In this document: positions 1 through 5,358 of the stretch, piece after piece
How the letters are laid out: each line of letters begins with the position of its first letter
How positions within the stretch are numbered: position 1 is the first letter of the stretch
NCBI GenBank assembly: GCA_003446335.1
Contig: DMAZ01000119.1
Coordinates: 1 to 5,989, forward strand
Origin: Lachnospiraceae bacterium
GTDB taxonomy: Bacteria; Bacillota_A; Clostridia; Lachnospirales; Lachnospiraceae
Length of the DNA stretch: 5,989 bases
Direction: 5' to 3'
Notes under the pieces: model-generated
Database searches by the model: none
What the model was told of the DNA's origin: nothing
What the model saw: the letters and a program-made list of their open reading frames with translations, nothing else
Translations under genes and position numbers: made by a program

Positions 1-30
1 GGAAGGTACACATGGGATAGTTTGCAGTTC

Positions 31-267
31 TTATCCCCAGATGACCTGTGATACCGTAGCCGCCGCATCGGGATCCGGTGTTTTTTCGACATATTCATAG
101 TACTGCATGGTCGTATGCCAGTCCTTATGCCCCATCCACTGCTGTACCGATTTGTCGTTGACGCGGCCAATCAGAGATGTTACGTACGTTCTGCGGAATT
201 CATGCATGCCGCCTGTCTTATTTTCTCATCCAAGCTCTTTATATAAAGGTCGGCCGGTTCGATCTTT
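31..267 (-). pseudogene. Tyrosine recombinase (integrase) C-terminal remnant
   Basis: Read on the minus strand, this gives the C-terminal catalytic part of a phage/ICE-type tyrosine recombinase, which cuts and rejoins DNA at attachment sites. Visible motifs are the HxxR box (HEFRR, codons at 190-204), the WMGHKDWH segment and the nucleophile region TTMQYYEYV, followed by a natural C-terminus ending QVIWG and TAA at 31-33. Upstream the frame continues as TGRPLYKELG, then hits an in-frame TGA at 226-228, probably a Trp codon (TGG) or similar that mutated, then ENKTGGMHEF. Recombinase-like sequence stops at about 267, so the N-terminal DNA-binding domain and the first catalytic Arg are absent. 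An ATG at 205-207 could start a 58-residue peptide, but it would lack most of the catalytic domain. I infer a dead gene left by an integrated element. The family call is firm; exact ends are approximate. Confidence 0.8.
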
Positions 268-365
268 CCTGCAACGGCCGCAGCCTGGCTTTGAACAGTG
301 CAGACGGTTTTGTCAAACTGATCGCGGATGCAGAAACAGACGAAGTGATCGGTTGTCATATCATA
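258..365 (+). pseudogene. Dihydrolipoamide dehydrogenase (E3) internal fragment
   Basis: The plus strand encodes a run matching the C-terminal dimerisation domain of pyridine-nucleotide disulphide oxidoreductases of the dihydrolipoamide dehydrogenase type. It reads NGRSLALNSADG, then FVKLIADAETDEVIGCHII. In intact E3 proteins this is followed by a conserved G-x-x-A-S-E segment; here it breaks off into unrelated sequence (KSSDIMRTDM) after position 365. The FAD- and NAD-binding domains are missing, so only about 35 residues of a roughly 460-residue enzyme remain. It lies against the integrase remnant on the opposite strand, with the junction between about 255 and 270, so the two scraps were brought together by a rearrangement. 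A longer open frame (177-485) spans the junction but is chimeric and has no sensible start. Recognition is from remembered family sequence and was not confirmed by a search. Confidence 0.65.
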
Positions 366-483
366 AAATCATCTGACATAATGAGAACTGATATGTGTCG
401 CAACTTCTATAAAATACGCCGCTTAATTTCAGATTCGCATTATTATTTTGCAATTATCCACGAGTATGATAAAGTAAACGCAT

Positions 484-493
484 AGGAAGGAGG
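484..493 (+). promoter_or_regulatory. Strong Shine-Dalgarno site for the MNT gene
   Basis: AGGAAGGAGG lies 9 nt before the ATG at 503. It contains the full AAGGAGG core and fixes that start codon. No convincing promoter was found upstream: TATGAT at 465-470 could be a -10 box, but no good -35 sits 16-18 nt before it. Confidence 0.8.
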
Positions 494-502
494 CATCGGC
501 GT

Positions 503-868
503 ATGTGTCAGGTTGTAGAAACAAGTATTGGCAATAGAAAAATACATGTTGCAGATATAAAGATGAAGTATCTGGCGAATATTGTCGATGCTGCTCGAAA
601 ATGTGACTATATCGACAAAGTGGTAATGTTTGGATCGGCGTGCGGAGATCGCTGCAGAGAAACATCGGATATTGATTTGGCTGTTTTTGGAAATCAGACA
701 AAGTATAAATGCCTGATTTCCAAAAAATATCGTGCTTTCCTGGAGCAGATTTATTCTTTTGATAATCATAACCAGGCGTACGATTTTCTCTATTTTAAAA
801 CAGGAGATAAAGATCAAGGCCGCATTATGGAAGATATAGAAAAGGGAGAGATTCTGTATGTCCGGTAA
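503..868 (+). CDS. MNT-family nucleotidyltransferase, putative antitoxin
   Basis: This is a 121-residue minimal nucleotidyltransferase of the kind paired with HEPN proteins. In characterised type VII toxin-antitoxin modules the MNT protein transfers AMP from ATP onto the HEPN toxin and so neutralises it; that role here is inferred from family and context. The fold signature is present: VVMFGSACGD at about residues 40-49, then SDIDLAVFG at 55-63. G44-S45 and D56-x-D58 are separated by exactly ten residues (GS-X10-DxD), giving two metal-binding aspartates. D94 in YDFLYF fits the third catalytic aspartate. The length is usual for stand-alone MNT proteins. The start at 503 follows a 10-base Shine-Dalgarno site. 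The stop overlaps the next gene by 11 nt, so the pair is almost certainly co-translated. Base composition is AT-richer than in the ABC operon, consistent with acquisition by transfer. Confidence 0.88.
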   Translation: MCQVVETSIGNRKIHVADIKMKYLANIVDAARKCDYIDKVVMFGSACGDRCRETSDIDLAVFGNQTKYKCLISKKYRAFLEQIYSFDNHNQAYDFLYFKTGDKDQGRIMEDIEKGEILYVR

Positions 869-1292
869 CAAAAAGAAACCGCCGGAGCTGTCACTGATAC
901 AGGCTAAGGCAGATCTTGTTGCTGCAAAAAGCTGCCTTTCTGAAGCAGAGAAGAGCACGGTAAGACTTGCTAAATATCTCAGGGGACAGTGTGGATATCA
1001 TCTGCAGCAGGCATGCGAAAAGATGATCAAAGTTCAAATTTATTCTTTGCTTACAGTCGTGGATTATGGGAAAATATATAAGCATGACCTAGCGGATCTG
1101 GAATTCTATGCAAAAGCGGAAGGAATAGAGTTGTCTCTGCCTAAATATATCTCTGACAGATTGCCGCTTATATCATCCTGGGAAGCCGAAGGGCGGTATG
1201 ATACACATTTTGTTGTCAGGAAAGATACGCTGAAAAGATGTATTTCTGAAATGGACAAATGGTATGAGGATCTTGAACAGAATTATAAATGA
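858..1292 (+). CDS. HEPN-domain protein, putative toxin of the MNT pair
   Basis: This 144-residue, mostly alpha-helical protein carries a HEPN domain. The first helix pair contains YHLQQACEKMIKVQIY (residues 47-62), matching the family's AQQAAEKALKA-type segment. KHDLADLEF (75-83) matches the K-H-D/N-L turn, and WEAEGRYDTHF (108-118) matches the terminal E-x-R-Y block. HEPN partners of MNT proteins are commonly RNA-cutting toxins with an R-X4-6-H motif. Here the nearest candidates are R113-YDT-H117 (one residue short) and R42-GQCGY-H48 (in an early helix), so RNase activity is uncertain and the protein may be a divergent or non-nucleolytic member. It is of the PF05168-like HEPN type by appearance rather than the DUF86 HepT type. 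The start at 858 has AAAGGGAG about 9 nt upstream, inside the MNT gene. No terminator directly follows; the first strong one is at 1475-1510. Confidence 0.85.
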   Translation: MSGNKKKPPELSLIQAKADLVAAKSCLSEAEKSTVRLAKYLRGQCGYHLQQACEKMIKVQIYSLLTVVDYGKIYKHDLADLEFYAKAEGIELSLPKYISDRLPLISSWEAEGRYDTHFVVRKDTLKRCISEMDKWYEDLEQNYK

Positions 1293-1368
1293 GAAAGTGA
1301 AAGATAAGCTATAAAGCGGCGGTATCGGACTTGCTCCTTTCTGTACGTTTTTCAGCCTGTGTGTTGTC

Positions 1369-1390
1369 GTGTCCCCATGTGTGTCCCCAT
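1369..1390 (+). repeat. Short tandem direct repeat GTGTCCCCAT
   Basis: GTGTCCCCAT occurs at 1369-1378 and again at 1381-1390 with a 12-nt period (linker GT). It lies between the HEPN gene and the tRNA/tmRNA-like segment. Its function is unknown; a recombinase arm site is one possibility, which is inference only. Confidence 0.7.
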
Positions 1391-1398
1391 GAAGATAA

Positions 1399-1468
1399 GA
1401 GACGGCGGATACCAGTGATTATAATGATTTGCAGGAGAGCGGGTGCCTTCGACTCCCACCGTCTCCAT
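1399..1468 (+). other. tRNA/tmRNA 3'-end-like segment, candidate attachment site
   Basis: The 3' portion TTCGACTCCCACCGTCTCCA (1448-1467) resembles the T-loop, T-stem and acceptor strand at the 3' end of Gram-positive tmRNA, or of some tRNAs. GAGACGG at 1399-1405 is perfectly complementary to CCGTCTC at 1459-1465, and an inner GGAGA (1434-1438) can also pair with TCTCC (1462-1466). A strong terminator follows within 8 nt, as is normal after such RNA genes. A working RNA gene is not supported: the 5' T-stem strand (GTGCC) does not pair properly with CCCAC, and no anticodon arm or tmRNA tag-coding region is visible. Tyrosine recombinases often integrate at the 3' ends of tRNA and tmRNA genes and duplicate them, so I read this as a decayed gene end or attachment site. 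Confidence is limited. Confidence 0.35.
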
Positions 1469-1474
1469 AGAAGG

Positions 1475-1510
1475 AAAGCCTGTAAGCATTGTGTTTACAG
1501 GCTTTTTCTT
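1475..1510 (+). terminator. Rho-independent terminator
   Basis: An 11-bp perfect stem, AAAGCCTGTAA (1475-1485) with TTACAGGCTTT (1495-1505), has a 9-nt loop and runs into TTTTTCTT on the plus strand. It would end transcripts from the MNT/HEPN pair or from the RNA-like segment just before it. Confidence 0.85.
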
Positions 1511-1865
1511 ATTCTATCGGAGATGATTGTTTGCTGAGTAGGTAAACAAATAGGTAAAACTATCTTCGAGATCTGGGAATGGAAACATTTTTCTCGGATG
1601 CAAACTATAACCCGCAGCAGCAGTTCTCTCAGGCCGAAAAAAGACGACGTGGAAAGATGCAATGACATTAGCATGTATACCCATGGACCTTGAACGTCAA
1701 CATTCAGAAAAACACAGCTGGCCGCTGCCGATTATGACAAAAAACAAAGAAAACCACTCCATACCTTCCGAATAGTCATTGAAATGAACAAGTAATTCAA
1801 AAAGAGACAATGAAGACTGTGTTGATGGGCACATTTTTTGTTATTCAAAGTAAAGATAACAAATG
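1511..1865. other. Gene-poor stretch with two unrecognised mini-ORFs
   Basis: No gene is convincing between the terminators at 1475 and 1871. A 28-codon plus-strand ORF at 1579-1665 reads METFFSDANYNPQQQFSQ then AEKRRRGKMQ. A second at 1683-1775 starts MDLERQHSEKHSW and ends after 30 codons. Neither has a good ribosome site or a family I recognise. Their composition (charged, Gln-rich) looks more protein-like than random, so they may be scraps of a lost gene. A near-repeat AGGTAAAC/AGGTAAAA lies at about 1540-1558. No promoter or RNA gene was recognised. Confidence 0.5.
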
Positions 1866-1870
1866 ACAGA

Positions 1871-1911
1871 AAACAGGCCCGGAAGTTCCTCTGCGGTGTT
1901 CGGGCCTGTTT
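1871..1911 (-). terminator. Terminator of the NEW3/ABC operon, possibly bidirectional
   Basis: AAACAGGCCCG (1871-1881) is the perfect complement of CGGGCCTGTTT (1901-1911), an 11-bp stem with a 19-nt loop. It lies 32 nt beyond the permease stop codon on the minus strand. The minus-strand RNA ends in UGUUUUCUG; the plus-strand RNA ends in a run of five U, so it may work in both directions. Confidence 0.82.
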
Positions 1912-1943
1912 TTCTGATGCCTGCAGCAATTGCCAATACCGGT

Positions 1944-2954
1944 TCAATTGCCCCGGATTTCCTGACGCATGAACTTGACGTATGAGATCAGGAAGACTAC
2001 TAGCGTCAGCGCGGTCAGCCCCGCCAGGTTCGGCCAGACCAGCAGCAGGCTCTGTTCAAAGGGAAGATATCCGCTAATTGCCCCGATCATCTGTGAGACA
2101 GTTACGGGATTCACGGCCCTCACTGCAGGATTCAGGATGGTGCTGACAGCTTCCGTATACAGGTAATATGGTGAAATCCGGTTGATAATGAGCTGACAGT
2201 TGTAGTTGTTGAGAGCATTGGCCTGTTGCTCATAATCAGTATTTATCGGGAAGATCATATTGGCGATCAGACCGGCCAGCAGGCTCATGAAGATTGCAAA
2301 GATGACCCATACGGCGATGGACGCGAGGGACGATGTGGCCGGATGCCGGCAGAAAACCGAGAACATGATGGCCAGCGCCAGCCAGAAGCAGATGTATATA
2401 ATGGTGTAGATGATATACACGAACACTCTGGCCAGTTCTTCTCCCGAAGGCAGCAGACCCGTCGTCAGAAAGCCTGCCGCGCCGGTCAGCACGCTGCCCG
2501 CGGCAACTAGGATGGCAATCAAAGCCGATCCCGCGAGGAACTTCCCAATAATCACGTTGTCTCTGAAGATCGGCTGAGAAAGAAGCCGGTTTAGCGTTCC
2601 GTTGCTCCTCTCGGAATTGACCGCGTCAAAGCCGAGCATAAGTCCTACAAAGGGGCCGATCAGCGCCATGAAGGAAACATAGGAAGGTACGGATGCCCCG
2701 CCGGTAGTGAACAGCTTCAGAAATACAAAGTTGCTGTCTTCTTCCAGTGCTTCCGCCATACCTGTCGCTGCGCCGTAGATCCCGGCGGCAGTGGTCACGA
2801 CCATGAGCAGAAGAATGATCAGGAACCGTTTTCCCCTGATATGATCAGCCATTTCTTTCTGGTACAGGACTTCGAGTGAGCCCCGTCGGCCGTAAATCTT
2901 GTCAGCCCTTGCGATTTCTTCTGAACCCGTGGTCTTTGCTATGCTCATTGTCAT
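1944..2954 (-). CDS. ABC-2 type transporter permease (NosY-like)
   Basis: This is a 336-residue integral membrane protein forming the membrane channel of an ABC transporter with the ATPase encoded just upstream. The cytoplasmic N-terminus (1-43) is followed by six hydrophobic segments at about 44-63, 93-112, 139-165, 177-201, 209-235 and 303-326, with a large external loop of about 65 residues before the last. After the second helix comes ERSNGTLNRLLSQPI (115-129) and RDNVIIGKF. This E-R-S-x-G-T-L-x-x-L-L-S-Q-P signature is typical of ABC-2 permeases related to NosY. The ATG at 2954 is preferred because GGAGG (2968-2964) lies 9 nt upstream. A TTG at 2984 and an ATG at 2978 lie ahead of that site, and an ATG at 2948 is the alternative downstream. 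The gene overlaps the ATPase gene by 53 nt, indicating coupled translation. The substrate is unknown. Confidence 0.9.
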   Translation of the reverse strand: MTMSIAKTTGSEEIARADKIYGRRGSLEVLYQKEMADHIRGKRFLIILLLMVVTTAAGIYGAATGMAEALEEDSNFVFLKLFTTGGASVPSYVSFMALIGPFVGLMLGFDAVNSERSNGTLNRLLSQPIFRDNVIIGKFLAGSALIAILVAAGSVLTGAAGFLTTGLLPSGEELARVFVYIIYTIIYICFWLALAIMFSVFCRHPATSSLASIAVWVIFAIFMSLLAGLIANMIFPINTDYEQQANALNNYNCQLIINRISPYYLYTEAVSTILNPAVRAVNPVTVSQMIGAISGYLPFEQSLLLVWPNLAGLTALTLVVFLISYVKFMRQEIRGN

Positions 2955-3924
2955 GCTTATCCGCCTCCAGTTCTGCATGTTCAAAATAGCTGCTGTAGAT
3001 CTCGTCTAGGTCTCCGCCTTTCTGGCGGAGGTGCAGCAGTTCATATCCGTTGCTCCCGAGGAATGTCGTAACATCCTTCCGCAGGTCCCTGTCTGCGTGA
3101 ATCAGGAGCCGGGCGCCTTCTTCGGAAATGTCCCGGACCCCCTCCAAACCTTTTATAAACCCAAGGAACCGGTCGTCCACAGGAGACACCTCGATCTCGA
3201 GTGCGTAATGATTCTCTTTTACCAGCTGCCTGCCAAGTTCTTTGATCGGACCGCAGGCGATCATTTTTCCTTCTACGAAAATGCCAACGCGGTCACAGAC
3301 CTGCTGGATCTGATACAACTGGTGGGACGAGATTAGGATCGTCCTGCCGTCCTCCACTGCAAGTCGCCGGATCAGCTGTAGGAATGCCTTCATGCCTTCC
3401 GGATCCAGCCCCAGCGTCGGTTCATCCATAATGATCACTTTCGGATCCTTCATCAATACATCGGCGATCCCGAGCCTCTGCTTCATACCGCGGGAATAGG
3501 TGGCGGTCTTCTGGTCTGCCGCTTCTGTCATTCCGACTTTCCCAAGCAGTTCGTCGATCCGGATTTCCGCCTCTTTGCGGCTTAGACCATTCAGCTGGCC
3601 TGTGAACATAAGATTTTCCCGGCCGGTCATATCCGGATAAAACCCGACATTGTCCGGCAGGTAACCGGCGATGCGTTTCGCTTTCATAGCTTCACGGGTG
3701 CAGTCGATCCCGTCAATGGACGCGCTGCCCTCAGTCGGCTCCGTCAGTCCCAGAAGCATCAGGATCGTAGTGGTCTTGCCGGCACCATTGGGACCGAGAA
3801 GTCCGAACACCTCGCCCTTTAAGACCTGCAGTGAAAGGTGATCCACCGCTGTTTTCGATCCGTATACTTTTGTCAGGCCGGATATACGGATCATTTCGTT
3901 ATCCGTTCCTTCCTTTTCCGTCAT
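2902..3924 (-). CDS. ABC transporter ATP-binding protein
   Basis: This 340-residue cytoplasmic ATPase powers the adjacent permease. All nucleotide-binding motifs are present: Walker A GPNGAGKT (44-51), signature YSRGMKQRLGIA (143-154), Walker B VIIMDEP (163-169), D-loop GLDP (172-175) and the switch histidine H201. The Q-loop position reads YLPDNVGFY (88-96) with D91 instead of glutamine, a substitution I associate with this NosF-like class. About 130 residues follow the ATPase core and end in a charged tail rich in Glu, His, Asp and Lys, encoded within the overlap with the permease gene. Start choice: ATG 3924 has AAAAGGGG 9 nt upstream. TTG 3933 abuts that site with no spacing. ATG 3894 (MIRISGLTKVYG, the usual family start) has AAGGAAGG 13 nt upstream and remains possible. 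The gene starts 46 nt after the NEW3 gene stops, so the two are probably one transcript. Confidence 0.93.
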   Translation of the reverse strand: MTEKEGTDNEMIRISGLTKVYGSKTAVDHLSLQVLKGEVFGLLGPNGAGKTTTILMLLGLTEPTEGSASIDGIDCTREAMKAKRIAGYLPDNVGFYPDMTGRENLMFTGQLNGLSRKEAEIRIDELLGKVGMTEAADQKTATYSRGMKQRLGIADVLMKDPKVIIMDEPTLGLDPEGMKAFLQLIRRLAVEDGRTILISSHQLYQIQQVCDRVGIFVEGKMIACGPIKELGRQLVKENHYALEIEVSPVDDRFLGFIKGLEGVRDISEEGARLLIHADRDLRKDVTTFLGSNGYELLHLRQKGGDLDEIYSSYFEHAELEADKHDNEHSKDHGFRRNRKG

Positions 3925-3970
3925 TTTACTCAACCCCTTTTCCGTACACTCAGTTCTCCGGAATGTGCAT

Positions 3971-5179
3971 TTACCGTCTTCCGTACTTGCGGATCACAGC
4001 CCCGATGCAGACGCATACGGCAGCAATCACAATGATGGCAGTGATGCCCCACGTGGTATGGTTTTTTACGGAGATCCGGAGGTCGGCTTCGTTCCGGACC
4101 TGCGCGTTCTGTACGGTCATGGCTGTGACATAGTCACCGATAACGGCATTCTTTGCAGGCTGTATGTATGCGGTGATCTCCTTCGCTGCGCCGGCTTCCA
4201 GAAGTGCGATTGTGGTCTCGTCAAAACGGATATTCCAATCCGTGGAGCCCTTGGCTGTCAGCTGCAGGTTTTCAAGATCCACGTTGCCGGTGTTGGTTAC
4301 AGACATCGTCACCATGGTCTCTTCGCCCGCGTAGGCGTTCGCGTTTAGATTCCCGGTAGGTGTGCTCAGCGTCACGTCGTAGGTGCCGGTGATTGTCACC
4401 TGCAGCTCAAGTTCTAGCGTATCATCGGAGGAGACCGCGGCTAACGGAATGACGTAATCTCCCTGCTGGGCTGTCTCAGACGGCGTCACGTCTACGGTCA
4501 GACCCTGACTCTTGTCCGGATCTACCGGAAGAGAAGCCACTTTCGAGCTTTCACCTGCAGGCGTAAAGGTAACGGTCCAGCCTTCCGGCGCCCGGGCAGC
4601 CAGCGCATAAGACTGCGGTGTCAGCCGGTTGTTGATGATCGTGGTATCAAAACTGAATTTCGTAGAGGTATCGCCCTGCTGTTCCGGGTATTGGGCTGTG
4701 AAATTGCTCTGGCCGGCTTCCTGTGACGTAACGGTGACCGTCATCTTCGTCACGGCAGTTGTATCATTACCATCGGCCTGTACCGTAAAAGTATAATCAC
4801 CGTCTTCGGCATCTTCCGGGATTGTCACAGAGTAACTCAGTTCCGGACTGTCTTCTTTTTTCTGTTCTGCCCGGATATGTACGCTGGATACTTCGCTGTC
4901 ACTGCCTCTGAAGTAGCCGCTCCAGCCCTCGGGAAGTCCCTCCGCACGGAGTGACGCGTCTTCTTCGACCGCAGAATTGTTTACAATATAAAGTGGGAAC
5001 GATACTGAAGCACCAGGTTTTGCGCTTACGCCGGGATAATCTGTACTGATGATCACGGATGCTTCGTCTGCCATGCAGGGGACACATAATGCAGCGACCA
5101 GGCACAAGGTCAGTAACGTCGATTTCCAAACACGATTCAATATGCTACTGATTTTTCCGTTCAACATTCTTTTCTTCAT
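3971..5179 (-). CDS. Secreted membrane-anchored protein with three NEW3-like repeats
   Basis: This 402-residue protein probably sits on the outer membrane face as the extracellular partner of the ABC transporter. Residues 1-37 form a signal peptide: a basic start (MKKR), a hydrophobic core (about 20-34) and probable cleavage after CMA-37. No good lipobox is present. Three Ig-like repeats follow, about 40-152, 158-265 and 267-372. Each carries a tryptophan motif (LPEGW at W86, APEGW at W201, STDW at W315, spaced 115 and 114 residues) and a P...GDY block (GDY at 127, 240 and 348). This pattern matches the NEW3 domain (COG1470-type proteins). A membrane helix at 379-396 and RKYGRR end the protein, so the C-terminus is cytoplasmic. 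The start at 5179 has GAGGAG (5194-5189) 9 nt upstream. It is the first large gene after the leader and promoter at 5359-5387. The ligand is unknown. Confidence 0.88.
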   Translation of the reverse strand: MKKRMLNGKISSILNRVWKSTLLTLCLVAALCVPCMADEASVIISTDYPGVSAKPGASVSFPLYIVNNSAVEEDASLRAEGLPEGWSGYFRGSDSEVSSVHIRAEQKKEDSPELSYSVTIPEDAEDGDYTFTVQADGNDTTAVTKMTVTVTSQEAGQSNFTAQYPEQQGDTSTKFSFDTTIINNRLTPQSYALAARAPEGWTVTFTPAGESSKVASLPVDPDKSQGLTVDVTPSETAQQGDYVIPLAAVSSDDTLELELQVTITGTYDVTLSTPTGNLNANAYAGEETMVTMSVTNTGNVDLENLQLTAKGSTDWNIRFDETTIALLEAGAAKEITAYIQPAKNAVIGDYVTAMTVQNAQVRNEADLRISVKNHTTWGITAIIVIAAVCVCIGAVIRKYGRR

Positions 5180-5204
5180 GGTTTTACGCTCCTCTTTCTG
5201 TTAT

Positions 5205-5312
5205 TCAGAAAAGTTGTTTCACGAAGCATGTCGTACAAAAAAGAAGCCCTACGGGAGGTCGGCTCCAGTAAGGCTTCTTGTCGGTCTGCTGCGGCTGATT
5301 TCCTTGCGACAT
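5205..5312 (-). CDS. Candidate leader peptide (35 residues) of the NEW3/ABC operon
   Basis: A short ORF lies between the operon promoter and the NEW3 gene. It begins MSQGNQPQQTDKKPYW, continues SRPPVGLLF and ends CFVKQLF. AAAGGG lies 8 nt before the ATG. Its stop is 25 nt upstream of the NEW3 start codon. The intrinsic terminator at 5237-5279 lies inside the coding frame (about codons 12-25), so a ribosome translating the whole ORF would unfold the terminator hairpin. This fits a leader peptide that controls read-through, but no function is proven. The peptide has a Gln/Pro-rich first half, a PYWSRPP segment of a kind that can slow ribosomes, and a hydrophobic Cys-containing tail. I do not recognise a family. 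It could be a chance ORF in a structured untranslated leader. Confidence 0.4.
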   Translation of the reverse strand: MSQGNQPQQTDKKPYWSRPPVGLLFCTTCFVKQLF

Positions 5313-5316
5313 GCTT
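5224..5316 (-). repeat. 10-bp inverted repeat enclosing the leader terminator
   Basis: AAGCATGTCG (5224-5233) and CGACATGCTT (5307-5316) are perfect inverted copies 73 nt apart, flanking the terminator hairpin symmetrically. In the minus-strand RNA the 5' arm contains the AUG of the candidate leader peptide. The arms could close a long-range stem after read-through, or be the terminal repeats of a tiny 93-bp mobile-like unit. Confidence 0.75.
5237..5279 (-). terminator. Intrinsic terminator in the operon leader (candidate attenuator)
   Basis: In minus-strand RNA, AAGAAGCCUUAC (5279-5268) pairs with GUAGGGCUUCUU (5252-5241) as a 12-bp stem. It is topped by GGAG/CUCC around a CCGAC loop and followed by a U run ending at 5237. 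One pair is G.U in minus RNA but would be a C/A mismatch in plus RNA, and no U run exists on the plus side, so it acts on minus transcripts. It lies downstream of the promoter at 5359-5387 and upstream of the NEW3 gene, so it terminates within the leader. Confidence 0.82.
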
Positions 5317-5318
5317 TC

Positions 5319-5332
5319 TACCCTTTCGGGTA
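5319..5332 (-). promoter_or_regulatory. GAAA-capped hairpin covering the leader peptide ribosome site
   Basis: In minus-strand RNA, UACCC-GAAA-GGGUA forms a 5-bp hairpin with a GAAA tetraloop. Its 3' arm contains the GGG of the AAAGGG ribosome site for the candidate leader peptide (ATG 5312), so folding would compete with ribosome binding. Confidence 0.55.
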
Positions 5333-5358
5333 AGTACCGCTGTTCTTTTCTATACTTT

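Noticed and set aside
441..470. Promoter for the MNT/HEPN pair with -10 TATGAT at 465-470
   Set aside because: The spaced position for a -35 box holds only AT-rich sequence far from TTGACA, so it is not reported as a promoter.
177..485. Continuous plus-strand frame across the integrase/E3 junction
   Set aside because: Its first third is antisense to recombinase sequence and its last third is AT-rich filler. Only the E3-like middle is meaningful, so it is annotated as a fragment and not a gene.
443..958. Minus-strand open frame of 171 codons opposite the MNT gene
   Set aside because: It overlaps the MNT and HEPN genes, which carry recognisable motifs and ribosome sites; the antisense product is low-complexity and unrecognised.
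1331..1537. Plus-strand open frame of 68 codons
   Set aside because: It runs through the tandem repeat, the RNA-like segment and a strong terminator and has no ribosome site.
1732..1947. Minus-strand open frame of 71 codons
   Set aside because: It passes through the operon terminator hairpin and starts inside the permease C-terminus; composition is not protein-like.
3965..4348. Plus-strand open frame of 127 codons
   Set aside because: It is antisense to the third repeat of the NEW3 protein, with no ribosome site or known motif.
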